A stretch of DNA of 50,546 bases from Vreelandella salicampi. GTDB lineage: Bacteria > Pseudomonadota > Gammaproteobacteria > Pseudomonadales > Halomonadaceae. The DNA is taken from the NCBI RefSeq assembly GCF_013415105.1, contig NZ_JACCDF010000020.1:1-50546 (forward strand), read 5' to 3'. The notes beneath the pieces are model-generated. The model did no database searches. It worked only from the letters and a program-made list of their open reading frames with translations, and was not told the DNA's origin. The translations under genes were made by a program, and so were the position numbers. Positions 8,201-17,900 of the stretch are shown here, piece after piece; the first letter of the stretch is position 1; each line of letters starts with the position of its first letter.

Positions 8201-8296
8201 TTCGTCAGCTTAGCGTTTTTTTTCTTGCACAGCGTAAGCGTATACTGGACAAAGGCTTTACCGCCCGTTTTTTCACCCCTCTTTTGGAGGCGCTGC

Positions 8297-8656
8297 ATGG
8301 CGCTTTATTTACTGGTATTCGGCGTATGTTTGCTAGTGATCGGCAGCGTGATTGCTATTTTGCTCACGGCGCGTACGCCGCGTTACCGCACGGAGCCAGA
8401 AGATTTGTTGGCTCTGTTTGATAAAGCACTGGAAAGCCAAGTCAGCGAAAGCGAATGGAATGCTATCATCGGCTATCCCGTTCGCCACAACGAGTATCTT
8501 GACGGCGTCCGCCGCCGCGCAGCACGCTTAATGGAGGAGCATGGTCGCCGCTGGCAAATCGCCCAAGGCAAGCCACTGCTGGATACGACAGGTCAAGCCG
8601 AGCTAAAGGCGCTGCGTGACCACCTTGCCGCGCGCACGGCACTGCACCAACAATAA
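8297..8656 (+). CDS. Small membrane-anchored protein of unknown function
   Basis: A 119-aa protein I do not recognise. Residues 1-25 form one hydrophobic segment (LYLLVFGVCLLVIGSVIAILL), followed by a short RTPRYRTEP linker and a charged, helical cytoplasmic or periplasmic part rich in Arg and Glu (LDGVRRRAARLMEEHGRRW). GGAGG six bases before the ATG fixes the start at 8297, and a TATACT -10-like element is at 8241. It is followed after 23 bp by the AraC-family regulator, but nothing links the two functions. Confidence 0.7.
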   Translation: MALYLLVFGVCLLVIGSVIAILLTARTPRYRTEPEDLLALFDKALESQVSESEWNAIIGYPVRHNEYLDGVRRRAARLMEEHGRRWQIAQGKPLLDTTGQAELKALRDHLAARTALHQQ

Positions 8657-8679
8657 GACGTGCTACCGAGGATATCGCT

Positions 8680-9540
8680 ATGTTTAGCACTATTCGCCAC
8701 TTACCCCTCGATACCGCAACCCGGCATCACGCTCACGATTTCCATCAAATCGTGATTACCGTTTGCGGTGAAGCTGAATTTGAGATCGAAGGTCTCGGCG
8801 GCCACGTTAAGGCTTTTTCCGGTTGCATTGTGCCCGCAAATCACGAGCATTATTACTCGGGTAACCCCCAGAACCGACAGCTAATCTTAGATCTACCTGA
8901 ACAAGCACCCGCGCTTTCCGGCGAGCATCGCGAACTGGTGGCACTGTTCGATGCCCCGCGTTTTTTCTCTCTCGATACCGCACTGCGCCACTACTTAGCG
9001 TTTCTCGACAGCGAGATCTTGCAAAGCCCTCAACGTAGCGACGATTTTCAGCACGACCGTCTCGCCGTGACGCTACTCGGGGCACTAAAATCACGCCTAG
9101 GGGATGACCCTATGGCGCAACTTAAGCGCCTCAATATGGCGCATATTCACCGTTATATTCAGCATCACCTGAGCGACGACCTGCGCGTCGCTGACCTTGC
9201 CCGCCTCGCCTGCCTTAGCGAAGCCCATTTTTCCGCGCGTTTTCGTGCTCAGACAGGCCTTTCTCCCTGGCAGTACGTTCGCCGCGAACGCCTAAGTGCA
9301 GCGCGTCAGCTACTGCTCCAAAGCCGCTTACCGTTGACCGACATCGCTTTGCAAACAGGGTTTGCCAATCAAAGCGCGCTCTCCCATGCATTTCGTCGCC
9401 GCTACGGTATCGCTCCCCGCCACTTCCGCGAAAATGCGCACCCAGCCCCCTTACATAGCCCCACCACGGCATGGGCTAACACACATTTCGTCAACGCGCC
9501 GTTGACAAGCTCACTGGCAAGCTCACAGAAGCCCGACTAA
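8680..9540 (+). CDS. AraC-family transcriptional regulator, probable PruR-like activator of proline catabolism
   Basis: A 286-aa regulator. The N-terminal half is a cupin-like sensor (HAHDFHQIVITVCGEAEF and a SGCIVPANHEHYYSG turn). The C-terminal ~100 residues hold two helix-turn-helix units, around DLARLACLSEAHFSARFRAQ and TDIALQTGFANQSALSHAFRR, with the family tail RYGIAPRHFRE. In Pseudomonas the AraC/XylS-type protein PruR activates putA; the position immediately upstream of putA on the same strand suggests the same role here, but that is inference. An inverted repeat in the space between this gene and putA is a plausible binding site. Confidence 0.85.
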   Translation: MFSTIRHLPLDTATRHHAHDFHQIVITVCGEAEFEIEGLGGHVKAFSGCIVPANHEHYYSGNPQNRQLILDLPEQAPALSGEHRELVALFDAPRFFSLDTALRHYLAFLDSEILQSPQRSDDFQHDRLAVTLLGALKSRLGDDPMAQLKRLNMAHIHRYIQHHLSDDLRVADLARLACLSEAHFSARFRAQTGLSPWQYVRRERLSAARQLLLQSRLPLTDIALQTGFANQSALSHAFRRRYGIAPRHFRENAHPAPLHSPTTAWANTHFVNAPLTSSLASSQKPD

Positions 9541-9569
9541 CCTAAATTAACCACCCACACACACGACTA

Positions 9570-9628
9570 ATGTCTAAAACTTCATATGCTTGCCATGAAA
9601 TTGACACGTTTTGCCGCGCTTTAGACAT
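9570..9628 (+). promoter_or_regulatory. putA1 promoter region with perfect 9-bp inverted repeat
   Basis: ATGTCTAAA (9570-9578) and its exact reverse complement TTTAGACAT (9620-9628) lie 50 bp apart in the gap between the regulator and putA1. A consensus -35 TTGACA is at 9601; the best -10 overlapping the right arm (TAGACA, 9622) is poor and has short spacing, as expected for an activator-dependent promoter. Widely spaced arms suit an AraC-type dimer binding two sites with a loop. This is read from the sequence; binding is not shown. Confidence 0.5.
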
Positions 9629-9721
9629 GCACCTTGCGCCAGCTCGCTCTACATTCGTCCATCAATGCAGGCATAACGACCTGTAGCACATTCGTTCCTG
9701 CTCTGACTTTTGGGGGCTTCA

Positions 9722-12700
9722 ATGCTCGACGCGAAGAAACTGCGTGACACTGCCACCTGGCAAACTGATCTCGACACGCTGATGGCGCGTGTCAGCGATC
9801 ACTACGTTGTAGATGAAGACAGCTTTGTTAACGAGCTGATTGAAGTAATGGACACAGACCGCGATGACTTTGCTCGCATTGAAGCCAATACCGCTGCGCT
9901 TGTGCGTGATGTCCGTGAGATGGATACCGCTGTCGACACCATCGACGAACTGCTGCAACAGTACAGCCTGGACACGCATGAAGGCCTAATGCTTATGTGT
10001 CTGGCAGAAGCCATGCTACGCATTCCTGATAAAGCCACGGCCGACGCGCTCATTGAAGACAAACTTGGCCCAGCTGACTGGCAAGCCCACATCGGCAAAA
10101 GCGAATCCTGGATGGTCAACGCCTCCACCTGGGGCTTATTGATGACCGGCCGCGTGCTAAACATGGACCACCCTAAAGAGGGACAACCGGCTAACTTTAT
10201 CAATCGCATGGTTAACCGCATGGGCGAACCGGTTATTCGCCGCGCCATGTACGAAGCGATGAAGATCATGGGCAAGCAGTTTGTGCTGGGCCGCGATATT
10301 AATGAAGCCCTCAAACGCTCCAAGCCGCTGTTCAACAAAGGTTACACTTACTCCTACGATATGCTCGGCGAAGCCGCCCGTACTCGCGATGATGCTCAGC
10401 GCTATTTTGATGACTATTCGCGCGCCATTGAGCAAGTAGGCAAAACGTTCAAAAACCTTGGCGACAAAACGCCAGCACCTTCGGTCTCCATCAAGCTCTC
10501 AGCGCTGCACCCGCGCTACGAGTTCGGCCGCCGCGAGCAGGTGTTAACTGAACTGGTCGACACCGTGATCAAACTGGTACACCAGGCCCGCGAGCTGAAC
10601 GTGGCAGTGACCATAGACGCCGAAGAAATTGACCGTCTGGAGATTTCGCTAGAAGTCTTCCGCGCCGTCTATGAAAGTGATGCGGCGAAGGGCTGGGGGC
10701 ATTTTGGTTTGGTCGTACAGGCCTACGCCTCGCGTGCGCTACCGGTGCTTCACTACATCAACCGCCTGGCGGACCAGCAAGGCGACGAAATCCCGCTGCG
10801 CTTGGTCAAAGGCGCCTACTGGGATACCGAGATCAAGGAGTCGCAGCAACTTGGCGTTGAAGGCTATCCGGTTTTCACCCGTAAGGCGTGCACTGACGTG
10901 GCATACTTGGCTTGCACAAAGTTCTTGCTGTCAAGCGACACTAAAGGACGTATTTTCCCGCAGTTTGCCACCCATAATGCGCATACGGTGACAACGATTC
11001 TGGAACTGGCTAACCACCTTAGCCGCCCTTTCGAGTTTCAGCGTCTGCATGGCATGGGCGAAGCGCTTTACGATGCCGCGCTTGAGCGTGCGCCTGAAGG
11101 CACTTACTGCCGCATCTACGCGCCGGTGGGAGCACATAAAGACCTGCTGCCTTACCTGGTTCGCCGACTGCTGGAAAACGGCGCGAACTCATCGTTTGTA
11201 CACCAAATTGTCGACCCTGACGTACCGGTGGAATCGCTGTGTCAGCACCCGATTGAAACCCTGCGCCAGCACAAAACCTTTGCTAACCCGCGCATCCCGT
11301 TGCCCAAAGATATTTTCGGCCCCAAACGTCGCAACTCGCGCGGCGTTAACCTGAACATTCGTAGCCACTTTTATCCGCTAATGGATGACATGGCGACGTT
11401 CATGGAAAAAGCGTACCTGGCAAAGCCCCTGCTGGCGTTCGACGTTGCCGATGATGCTCTCAACACGCATACCGTCACGAGCCCGTTTGATCGGCACCAA
11501 ACCGTGGGTCATGTGCAATGGACCACTCAAGAGCAAACCGCCAAAGCGCTTGATGCTGCCTGGGCTGCGTTCCCGCGTTGGGATGCCACACCGGTTGCCG
11601 AGCGTGCGGCCATCCTGCGCCGCTTAGCCGATCTGATGGAAACCCACATGGCGGAGCTGATGACGCTATGCTCCCGCGAGGGCGGTAAGTTACTGACCGA
11701 TGGTGTGGATGAAATCAAAGAAGCAGTGGATTTCTGCCGCTACTACGCCATGCGCGCCGAAGACATCTTTGGCGAGCCGATTGAGCTACCCGGCCCCACC
11801 GGCGAATCCAACCGCTTAATGATGGGCGGTAAGGGTGTTTTCGCTGCGATTAGCCCGTGGAACTTCCCGGTGGCGATCTTCTGTGGCCAAGTAGTGGCGG
11901 CGGCGGTGGCGGGTAACACCGTTCTGGCCAAACCCGCCGAGCAAACCTCGATCGTCGCTCACCGGGTAATTGAGTTGCTCTACGAAGCCGGTATGCCGCG
12001 CGACGTCGTACAGCTGCTACCGGGCGATGGCCCTACCGTAGGGAGCGTGCTTACCTCAGCCCCCCGCGTCACCGGCGTGGTCTTCACCGGCGGCACCGAT
12101 ACCGCGCAAATTATCAACCGCGCGCTCGCCGCACGCGAAAACGCACCGTTGCCCACGCTGATTGCCGAAACCGGCGGTATGAACGCCATGATCGTCGACT
12201 CCACTGCGCTGCCGGAACAAGTGGTCGTCGATGTGATTCAATCAGCGTTCCAAAGCGCGGGGCAGCGCTGCTCGGCACTGCGCGTGCTTTACCTGCAGGA
12301 CGACGTTGCTGACCGTGTGATTGAGATATTAAAAGGCGCCATGAATGAGCTGCGCGTCGGCGATCCTCGATATTTAGGCACTGACGTTGGTCCGGTAATT
12401 GATGAAGACGCGCGCAAGAACCTGCAGGCCCATATTGAGACCCTGAAAGGTGAAAACCGCCTAATTGCCGAAACACCGCTTAGCGCCGAACAAACGCAAG
12501 ACGGCACCTTTATCGCGCCTGCGGCGTTCCAAATCGACAGCATGAACGCCCTCACCCGCGAACAGTTCGGCCCGATCCTGCATATCGTGCGCTACAAGAC
12601 GAAAGAGTTGGACCACGTTATCGATGACATTAACGGCCGGGGTTATGGCCTAACATTTGGCGTACATAGCCGCAACGAATCCTTTGCCGCTGACGTAGCG

Positions 12701-12913
12701 CAAAAAATTCGTGCAGGCAATGTGTACATCAACCGCAACATTATTGGTGCCGTAGTCGGTGTTCAGCCATTTGGCGGCCAAGGGCTCTCGGGCACAGGGC
12801 CAAAAGCCGGCGGACCGAACTATTTGCTGCGTTTTGCGACCGAAAAAACGGTCACCAATAATACCGCCGCTCTAGGTGGCAACGCGTCGCTTCTGGCGCT
12901 CGGCGATGAGTGA
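9722..12913 (+). CDS. putA: Bifunctional proline dehydrogenase / L-glutamate gamma-semialdehyde dehydrogenase (short form)
   Basis: A 1063-aa PutA that oxidises proline to glutamate in two steps. The FAD-dependent PRODH barrel occupies roughly residues 110-480 (SIKLSALHPRYE, RLVKGAYWDTEIK, and the substrate-binding RRLLENGANSSF), and the NAD-dependent aldehyde dehydrogenase about 540-1010 (ISPWNFP, AETGGMNAMIVD, catalytic cysteine in GQRCSALR). There is no N-terminal ribbon-helix-helix DNA-binding domain as in E. coli PutA, and no large C-terminal domain; only the conserved GGNASLL tail. ATG 9722 follows a GGGGG ribosome site. The remnant of a second putP begins 52 bp after its stop, so the ancestral order was probably putA-putP. 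Confidence 0.96.
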   Translation: MLDAKKLRDTATWQTDLDTLMARVSDHYVVDEDSFVNELIEVMDTDRDDFARIEANTAALVRDVREMDTAVDTIDELLQQYSLDTHEGLMLMCLAEAMLRIPDKATADALIEDKLGPADWQAHIGKSESWMVNASTWGLLMTGRVLNMDHPKEGQPANFINRMVNRMGEPVIRRAMYEAMKIMGKQFVLGRDINEALKRSKPLFNKGYTYSYDMLGEAARTRDDAQRYFDDYSRAIEQVGKTFKNLGDKTPAPSVSIKLSALHPRYEFGRREQVLTELVDTVIKLVHQARELNVAVTIDAEEIDRLEISLEVFRAVYESDAAKGWGHFGLVVQAYASRALPVLHYINRLADQQGDEIPLRLVKGAYWDTEIKESQQLGVEGYPVFTRKACTDVAYLACTKFLLSSDTKGRIFPQFATHNAHTVTTILELANHLSRPFEFQRLHGMGEALYDAALERAPEGTYCRIYAPVGAHKDLLPYLVRRLLENGANSSFVHQIVDPDVPVESLCQHPIETLRQHKTFANPRIPLPKDIFGPKRRNSRGVNLNIRSHFYPLMDDMATFMEKAYLAKPLLAFDVADDALNTHTVTSPFDRHQTVGHVQWTTQEQTAKALDAAWAAFPRWDATPVAERAAILRRLADLMETHMAELMTLCSREGGKLLTDGVDEIKEAVDFCRYYAMRAEDIFGEPIELPGPTGESNRLMMGGKGVFAAISPWNFPVAIFCGQVVAAAVAGNTVLAKPAEQTSIVAHRVIELLYEAGMPRDVVQLLPGDGPTVGSVLTSAPRVTGVVFTGGTDTAQIINRALAARENAPLPTLIAETGGMNAMIVDSTALPEQVVVDVIQSAFQSAGQRCSALRVLYLQDDVADRVIEILKGAMNELRVGDPRYLGTDVGPVIDEDARKNLQAHIETLKGENRLIAETPLSAEQTQDGTFIAPAAFQIDSMNALTREQFGPILHIVRYKTKELDHVIDDINGRGYGLTFGVHSRNESFAADVAQKIRAGNVYINRNIIGAVVGVQPFGGQGLSGTGPKAGGPNYLLRFATEKTVTNNTAALGGNASLLALGDE

Positions 12914-12965
12914 TCCACTCATCATATCAACAACCTAAACTCCCTAAATAAAAAGGAACCGTCTC

Positions 12966-13052
12966 ATGGCTGAAAACAATATAGCGATAGCCTCCACCTT
13001 CGTAGCCTCTGACTACATTTTGGTCAGCCGTACGCTGGGACCAGTAACGTGA
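12966..13052 (+). pseudogene. 5' remnant of an ancestral putP
   Basis: A 28-codon frame beginning ATG with AAGGAA upstream. Its peptide starts MAENNIAIASTFVA and continues SDYILVSRTLGPVT before a TGA. In PutP transporters the N-terminus reads into helix 1 after a short polar lead and then has SDYILGGRSLG about 30 residues later, so this looks like the first codons of a putP with the helix deleted and the rest lost. The intact putP at 13161 has the equivalent EDYMLGGRTLSP. The matching 3' remnant is at 18650. The match is by eye and short, but position after putA supports it. Confidence 0.65.
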
Positions 13053-13160
13053 ATTTGAAAAGGAGTAAACAAAAATAAGGCCGCGCCACTACCGGATTCT
13101 TCTTGGTAAGCGCACTAATCTGTCGGAGCTAGCTCCGTCCTGACGAATTGGAGATATTTC

Positions 13161-14651
13161 ATGGCAACTGGTGTTTGGATTAGTTTATTTGGTTACTTTG
13201 CGCTCATGATCGCCATCGGCGTTTATGCTATGCGTAAATCCACCTCTTCATCCGAAGATTACATGCTGGGTGGGCGAACCCTCAGCCCACAAGTGGCGGC
13301 CCTGTCGGCTGGCGCTTCGGACATGAGCGGCTGGTTGCTGCTGGGTTTGCCCGGGGCGATGTTCGTATCCGGCTTAGGCTCGGCGTGGATCGGGATCGGC
13401 CTACTTGTGGGTGCATTCTTCAACTGGGTTCTAGTCGCACCGCGTCTGCGTGAACAGACGGTTCACTATGGCAATGCGATCACTATTCCGGCGTTCCTGG
13501 CGAACCGGTTCCCGACACGTGCGCTTTCTCTGCGCACGGTGTCCGCTGTCGTTATCGTTATCTTCTTTGCGGTCTACACGGCGTCAGGTTTAGTGGCAGG
13601 CGGCAAGCTGTTCGAGAGCGCGTTTTCCGGCATTTATAACTTCGGCGACATGAGCAACTACGCCATGGGTGTCATGATCACGCTAGGCGTAGTGCTTATT
13701 TACACCGTTGTCGGCGGTTTCCTGGCCGTGAGCATGACGGACTTCGTGCAAGGCTGCATCATGATGCTGGCACTGATAATTATGCCGGCGGTTGTACTGT
13801 TCGGCGAAGGTGGCGGCGGTTTCTCCCAGGCGACACAGACCTTAAATGAGGTCGATCCCACGCTGCTATCCTGGACGTCGGGACTGACCTTTATCGGCTG
13901 GCTGTCTGCCGTGACCTGGGGGCTGGGCTATTTCGGGCAGCCGCACATCATTGTGCGCTTTATGGCTATCCGGACGCTAAAGGATGTGCCTGTTGCCCGC
14001 AACATTGGCATGGGCTGGATGCTTATTTCGCTGATTGGTGCCGTTTCTCTGGGGGTATTTGGCCGGGCCTATGCGATCCGCAATGGTTTGGATGTCCAAG
14101 ATCCGGAAACGATCTTTATTATCCTTGCGGAGCTGCTGTTCCATCCGCTGATCACCGGTTTCCTCTATGCGGCACTGCTTGCTGCGATCATGAGCACCAT
14201 TTCCAGCCAGCTTCTGGTGTCGTCTTCTTCTCTGACTGAGGATTTCTACCGTCTTTTCCTGCGCAAGGAAGCAACCGAGCAAGAGTGTGTGGCCGTAGGC
14301 CGTGTTAGTGTGGTGATTGTGGGCATTGTGGCTGCTGTTATTGCGTCTGACGAAAACTCTCAGGTTTTGGGGCTGGTCAGTAACGCCTGGGCAGGCTTCG
14401 GTGCGGCGTTTGGGCCGCTGATCATCCTGTCGCTGATGTGGCCACGCACGAACGGCAATGGCGCCATCGCAGGCATGGTCGTAGGTGCTGCCACTGTCAT
14501 GATCTGGATCTCACTGGGTTGGAACGGTGAGTTCATGGGTGGCCCTGGTGTGTACGAGATTATTCCTGGCTTCATCGCTTCCTTGATTGCCATCATGGTA
14601 GTGAGCAGCGTGACGGACGATGCAGGTGAATATCAGCACATTGATCGCTAA
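13161..14651 (+). CDS. putP: Sodium/proline symporter
   Basis: A 496-aa sodium:solute symporter (SSS family) with about thirteen membrane helices, bringing proline into the cell with Na+. Hallmarks are EDYMLGGRTL near residue 32, LSAGASDMSGWLLLGLPGA near residue 50 (Na+ and proline binding in helix 2), GGFLAVSMTDFVQG near residue 190, GLGYFGQPHIIVRFMA near residue 253 and SSSSLTEDFYR near residue 355. GGAG lies nine bases before the ATG. It sits between two putA genes, so uptake and catabolism are physically linked. Its last 18 codons resemble the remnant after putA2. It appears to belong to an incoming cassette rather than to be the original putP. Confidence 0.95.
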   Translation: MATGVWISLFGYFALMIAIGVYAMRKSTSSSEDYMLGGRTLSPQVAALSAGASDMSGWLLLGLPGAMFVSGLGSAWIGIGLLVGAFFNWVLVAPRLREQTVHYGNAITIPAFLANRFPTRALSLRTVSAVVIVIFFAVYTASGLVAGGKLFESAFSGIYNFGDMSNYAMGVMITLGVVLIYTVVGGFLAVSMTDFVQGCIMMLALIIMPAVVLFGEGGGGFSQATQTLNEVDPTLLSWTSGLTFIGWLSAVTWGLGYFGQPHIIVRFMAIRTLKDVPVARNIGMGWMLISLIGAVSLGVFGRAYAIRNGLDVQDPETIFIILAELLFHPLITGFLYAALLAAIMSTISSQLLVSSSSLTEDFYRLFLRKEATEQECVAVGRVSVVIVGIVAAVIASDENSQVLGLVSNAWAGFGAAFGPLIILSLMWPRTNGNGAIAGMVVGAATVMIWISLGWNGEFMGGPGVYEIIPGFIASLIAIMVVSSVTDDAGEYQHIDR

Positions 14652-14684
14652 TAACAGCGCGTAGGACGCATTCAGCGTAGCGTG

Positions 14685-14707
14685 AGGGCTCCCGCGGGAG
14701 CCCTTAT
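14685..14707 (+). terminator. Probable terminator after putP
   Basis: GGGCTCCC (14686-14693) pairs with GGGAGCCC (14696-14703) around a two-base turn, followed by only a few T residues. The stem is strong but the T tract is short, so termination may be partial. Confidence 0.5.
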
Positions 14708-14768
14708 GCATATGGATGAAAGAAGACCTAACCAACCGTGGAATCGCTCAACTGGATAATAGTCCACT

Positions 14769-14855
14769 TTGTCATCCGCTATATTATTCACTATGTCATC
14801 CAATATTCAGTGCCCATGACCACAGGCCACCCGAGAACGTGACCTGTCAGGGTCA
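14769..14855 (+). promoter_or_regulatory. putA2 upstream region with direct repeat and palindrome
   Basis: Between putP and putA2, TGTCATCC occurs twice (14770-14777 and 14794-14801), and TGACC-TGTCAG-GGTCA at 14840-14855 is an interrupted palindrome. A TTGTCA -35-like hexamer starts at 14769, with a weak TATGTC 17 bp later. The arms differ from those upstream of putA1, suggesting a different regulator. The 295-bp gap holds no supported gene. Confidence 0.35.
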
Positions 14856-14946
14856 TGAGACGAGCGATAATTTGCTTTCGAAAAGAATGACTACATCCTA
14901 GCCAACGCATCAACGCTAGGTGTCGGCTAGCAAGGAGAGACCCAGC

Positions 14947-17900
14947 ATGACCGAAGCCAATCTTCATCTGCATAGCGAAGTGAGTGATCTACGCTCACGC
15001 ATTCGCACCAACTACGATGCCAACGAGGCAGATGTGCTTCACGGGCTTGTCGAGCGTATCAAGCTGTCAGACGATGACCGCCGCAAGGTGGCTGCCGTCG
15101 GCGCCAACTACGTGGAGCGTGTGCGCAAGGAAAGATCGCCCTCGATGATGGAGGCGTTCCTGGCCGAGTACGGTCTCTCGACTACCGAGGGCGTCGGCCT
15201 GATGTGTCTGGCCGAAGCGCTACTACGGGTGCCCGATGCGGAAACCATCGATGACCTGATCCACGACAAAATCGAGCCCTCCGACTGGGGCGCACACCTC
15301 GGCAAGTCGTCATCGTCGATGGTCAACGCCTCCACCTGGGCTCTGTTGCTAACCGGCAAAGTGCTAGACGACGACCCCAAAGGCCCCACACGGGCGCTAC
15401 GCGGTCTGGTACGCCGTATGGGCGAGCCGGTAGTGCGTAAGGCCGTTGGCCAGTCGATGAAGATTCTCGGCCGCCAGTTCGTGCTCGGCCAGACCATCGA
15501 AGAAGGCATGAAAAATGCCCGCGAACTCGAAAAACAGGGCTACACCTACTCCTACGACATGCTAGGCGAAGCGGCGCGCACCGACGAGGATGCCGTCCGC
15601 TATCACGAGGCTTATGCCCAGGCGATTACCGCCATCGCCAAACAGGCCAAAGGCGATGTGCGCGGCAGCCCCGGCATTTCGGTGAAGCTCTCGGCGCTGC
15701 ATCCGCGTTATGAATACACCCACCGTGACACGGTGATGGCGGAACTCGTACCGCGCGCTAAAGAGCTGGTGCAGCAGGCCGCCAAGGCCAATATCGGTTT
15801 CAATATTGATGCCGAAGAGCAGGATCGGCTGGATCTGTCCCTCGACGTGATTGAGGCCCTAATGGCCGATCCCAGCCTGGATGGATGGGATGGTTTCGGG
15901 GTCGTGGTGCAGGCCTACGGGCGCCGCGCCGCGCCGATGATCGAGACACTTTACGAACTGGCCGAGAAGTTTAACCGCAAGATCATGGTGCGGCTGGTCA
16001 AGGGCGCTTACTGGGATACCGAGATCAAACTGTCCCAAGAGATGGGAGTGAAAACTTTCCCGGTCTTCACCCGCAAGATCAATACCGATGTCAGCTACAT
16101 GGCCTGCGCCCAAATGCTGCTCGACCGGCGCGACCGCATCTATCCGCAGTTTGCGACTCACAACGCCCACACCTGCGCCGCCGTGGTGGCCATGGCGGGC
16201 GACGACAAAGACAGCTACGAATTTCAGCGCCTGCATGGCATGGGTGAATCGCTGCACCACATTGTCAAAGAGTCAGAAGGCACGCACTGCCGCATCTACG
16301 CCCCGGTTGGCGCGCACCGCGACCTGCTTGCCTACCTGGTTCGCCGCCTGCTGGAAAATGGCGCTAACTCCTCATTCGTCAACCAGGTGGTGGATAGCTC
16401 AATCCCCCCGAGCGAGGTATCGAAAGACCCGGTAGACGTCTTCCATCAACTCGGCGGCGCCGTCTCAAGCCCGTTGATCCGCCAGCCCGGTGAGCTATTC
16501 GCGCCTGATCGCAAGAACTCCAAGGGCTATCGTATCAACGAGCCCGCCTCGATCTTGCCACTGCTCAACGCCCGCGAAGCGTTTGCTGACGCCACCTGGT
16601 CGGCAGGCCCCATGTTGGTAGGCAACCCAGCGCCCCAAGGGCCCGCTCGCGATGCCCTCTCCCCCGCCGACGGTACGCGCGTGATCGGCAAGGTGCATGA
16701 GGCCACCCCAGCCGAAGTTACGGCCGCCCTCGACGCCGCCGAGGAAGGCTTCCGCGAATGGTCGGCCCGCCCGGCGGCCGAACGCGCCGCAGTGCTACGC
16801 CGCACCGCCGATCTCTACGAAGAACACATCGCCGAACTAACCGTGATCACCACCCGCGAAGCCGGCAAGATGATGTTCGATGGCATCGCCGAAGTGCGGG
16901 AAGCGGTGGATTTCCTGCGCTACTACGCCAACGAAGGCGAGCGGCTGGAAGCGGAAGAGCCCGGCAGCGCCCGTGGTATTTTCGTCTGTATCAGCCCGTG
17001 GAACTTCCCGCTGGCCATCACTACGGGCCAGATCGCGGCAGCCCTGGTAGCAGGCAACGCGGTGCTTGCCAAGCCCGCCGAGCAGACTCCCTTGATCGCC
17101 GCTCGAGCCGTCGAGTTGATGCGCGAAGCGGGCCTGCCAGAAGCGGCACTGCAGTTGTTGCCTGGCGACGGACCGACGGTGGGCGGCCCGCTAACCAGCG
17201 ATCCGCGTATCGCGGGCGTCTGCTTCACCGGCTCGACCCCAGTGGCACAAATCATCCACAAAGCCCTGGCAGAAAACGCAGGGCCGGATGCCGTGCTGAT
17301 CGCCGAGACCGGCGGGCTGAATTCGATGATCGTGGACTCCACAGCGCTGACCGAACAGGCGGTGCGCGATATCCTGATCTCTTCCTTCCAGTCGGCTGGC
17401 CAGCGCTGTTCTGCGCTGCGGATGCTGTATGTCCAGGAAGAAGCGCGTGATCGGTTGCTCAACATGCTCTATGGCGCCATGGACGCACTCACCATTGGCG
17501 ACCCCTGGAACACCGATACCGACGTCTCGCCAGTGATCGACAGCGACGCCCAGACCGAGATCAGTGACTATGTGGCCGCGCATCAGAAGGCAGGCAAGGT
17601 GCTGAAGACACTACCTGCGCCAGAAACCGGCACTTTCGTCACCCCAGCGGTGGTCGAGGTCGGAGGCATTGAGGATCTCGAACGTGAAATCTTTGGCCCG
17701 GTGCTCCACGTAGCCACCTTCAAGGCGCGCGACATCGACAAAGTCGTCGACGCTATCAACGATAAGGGTTACGGGCTGACCTTCGGCCTGCATACCCGCA
17801 TCGACGACCGTGTACAGCAGATCGTCGAGCGTATTCATGTCGGCAACGTCTACGTAAACCGCAACCAGATCGGCGCCATCGTCGGCTCTCAGCCTTTCGG

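Noticed and set aside
16758..17450. Second plus-strand frame of 230 codons within putA2
   Set aside because: Rich in Arg, Gly and Pro as expected of an out-of-frame reading of GC-rich coding DNA; putA2 itself has unbroken motifs through this region.
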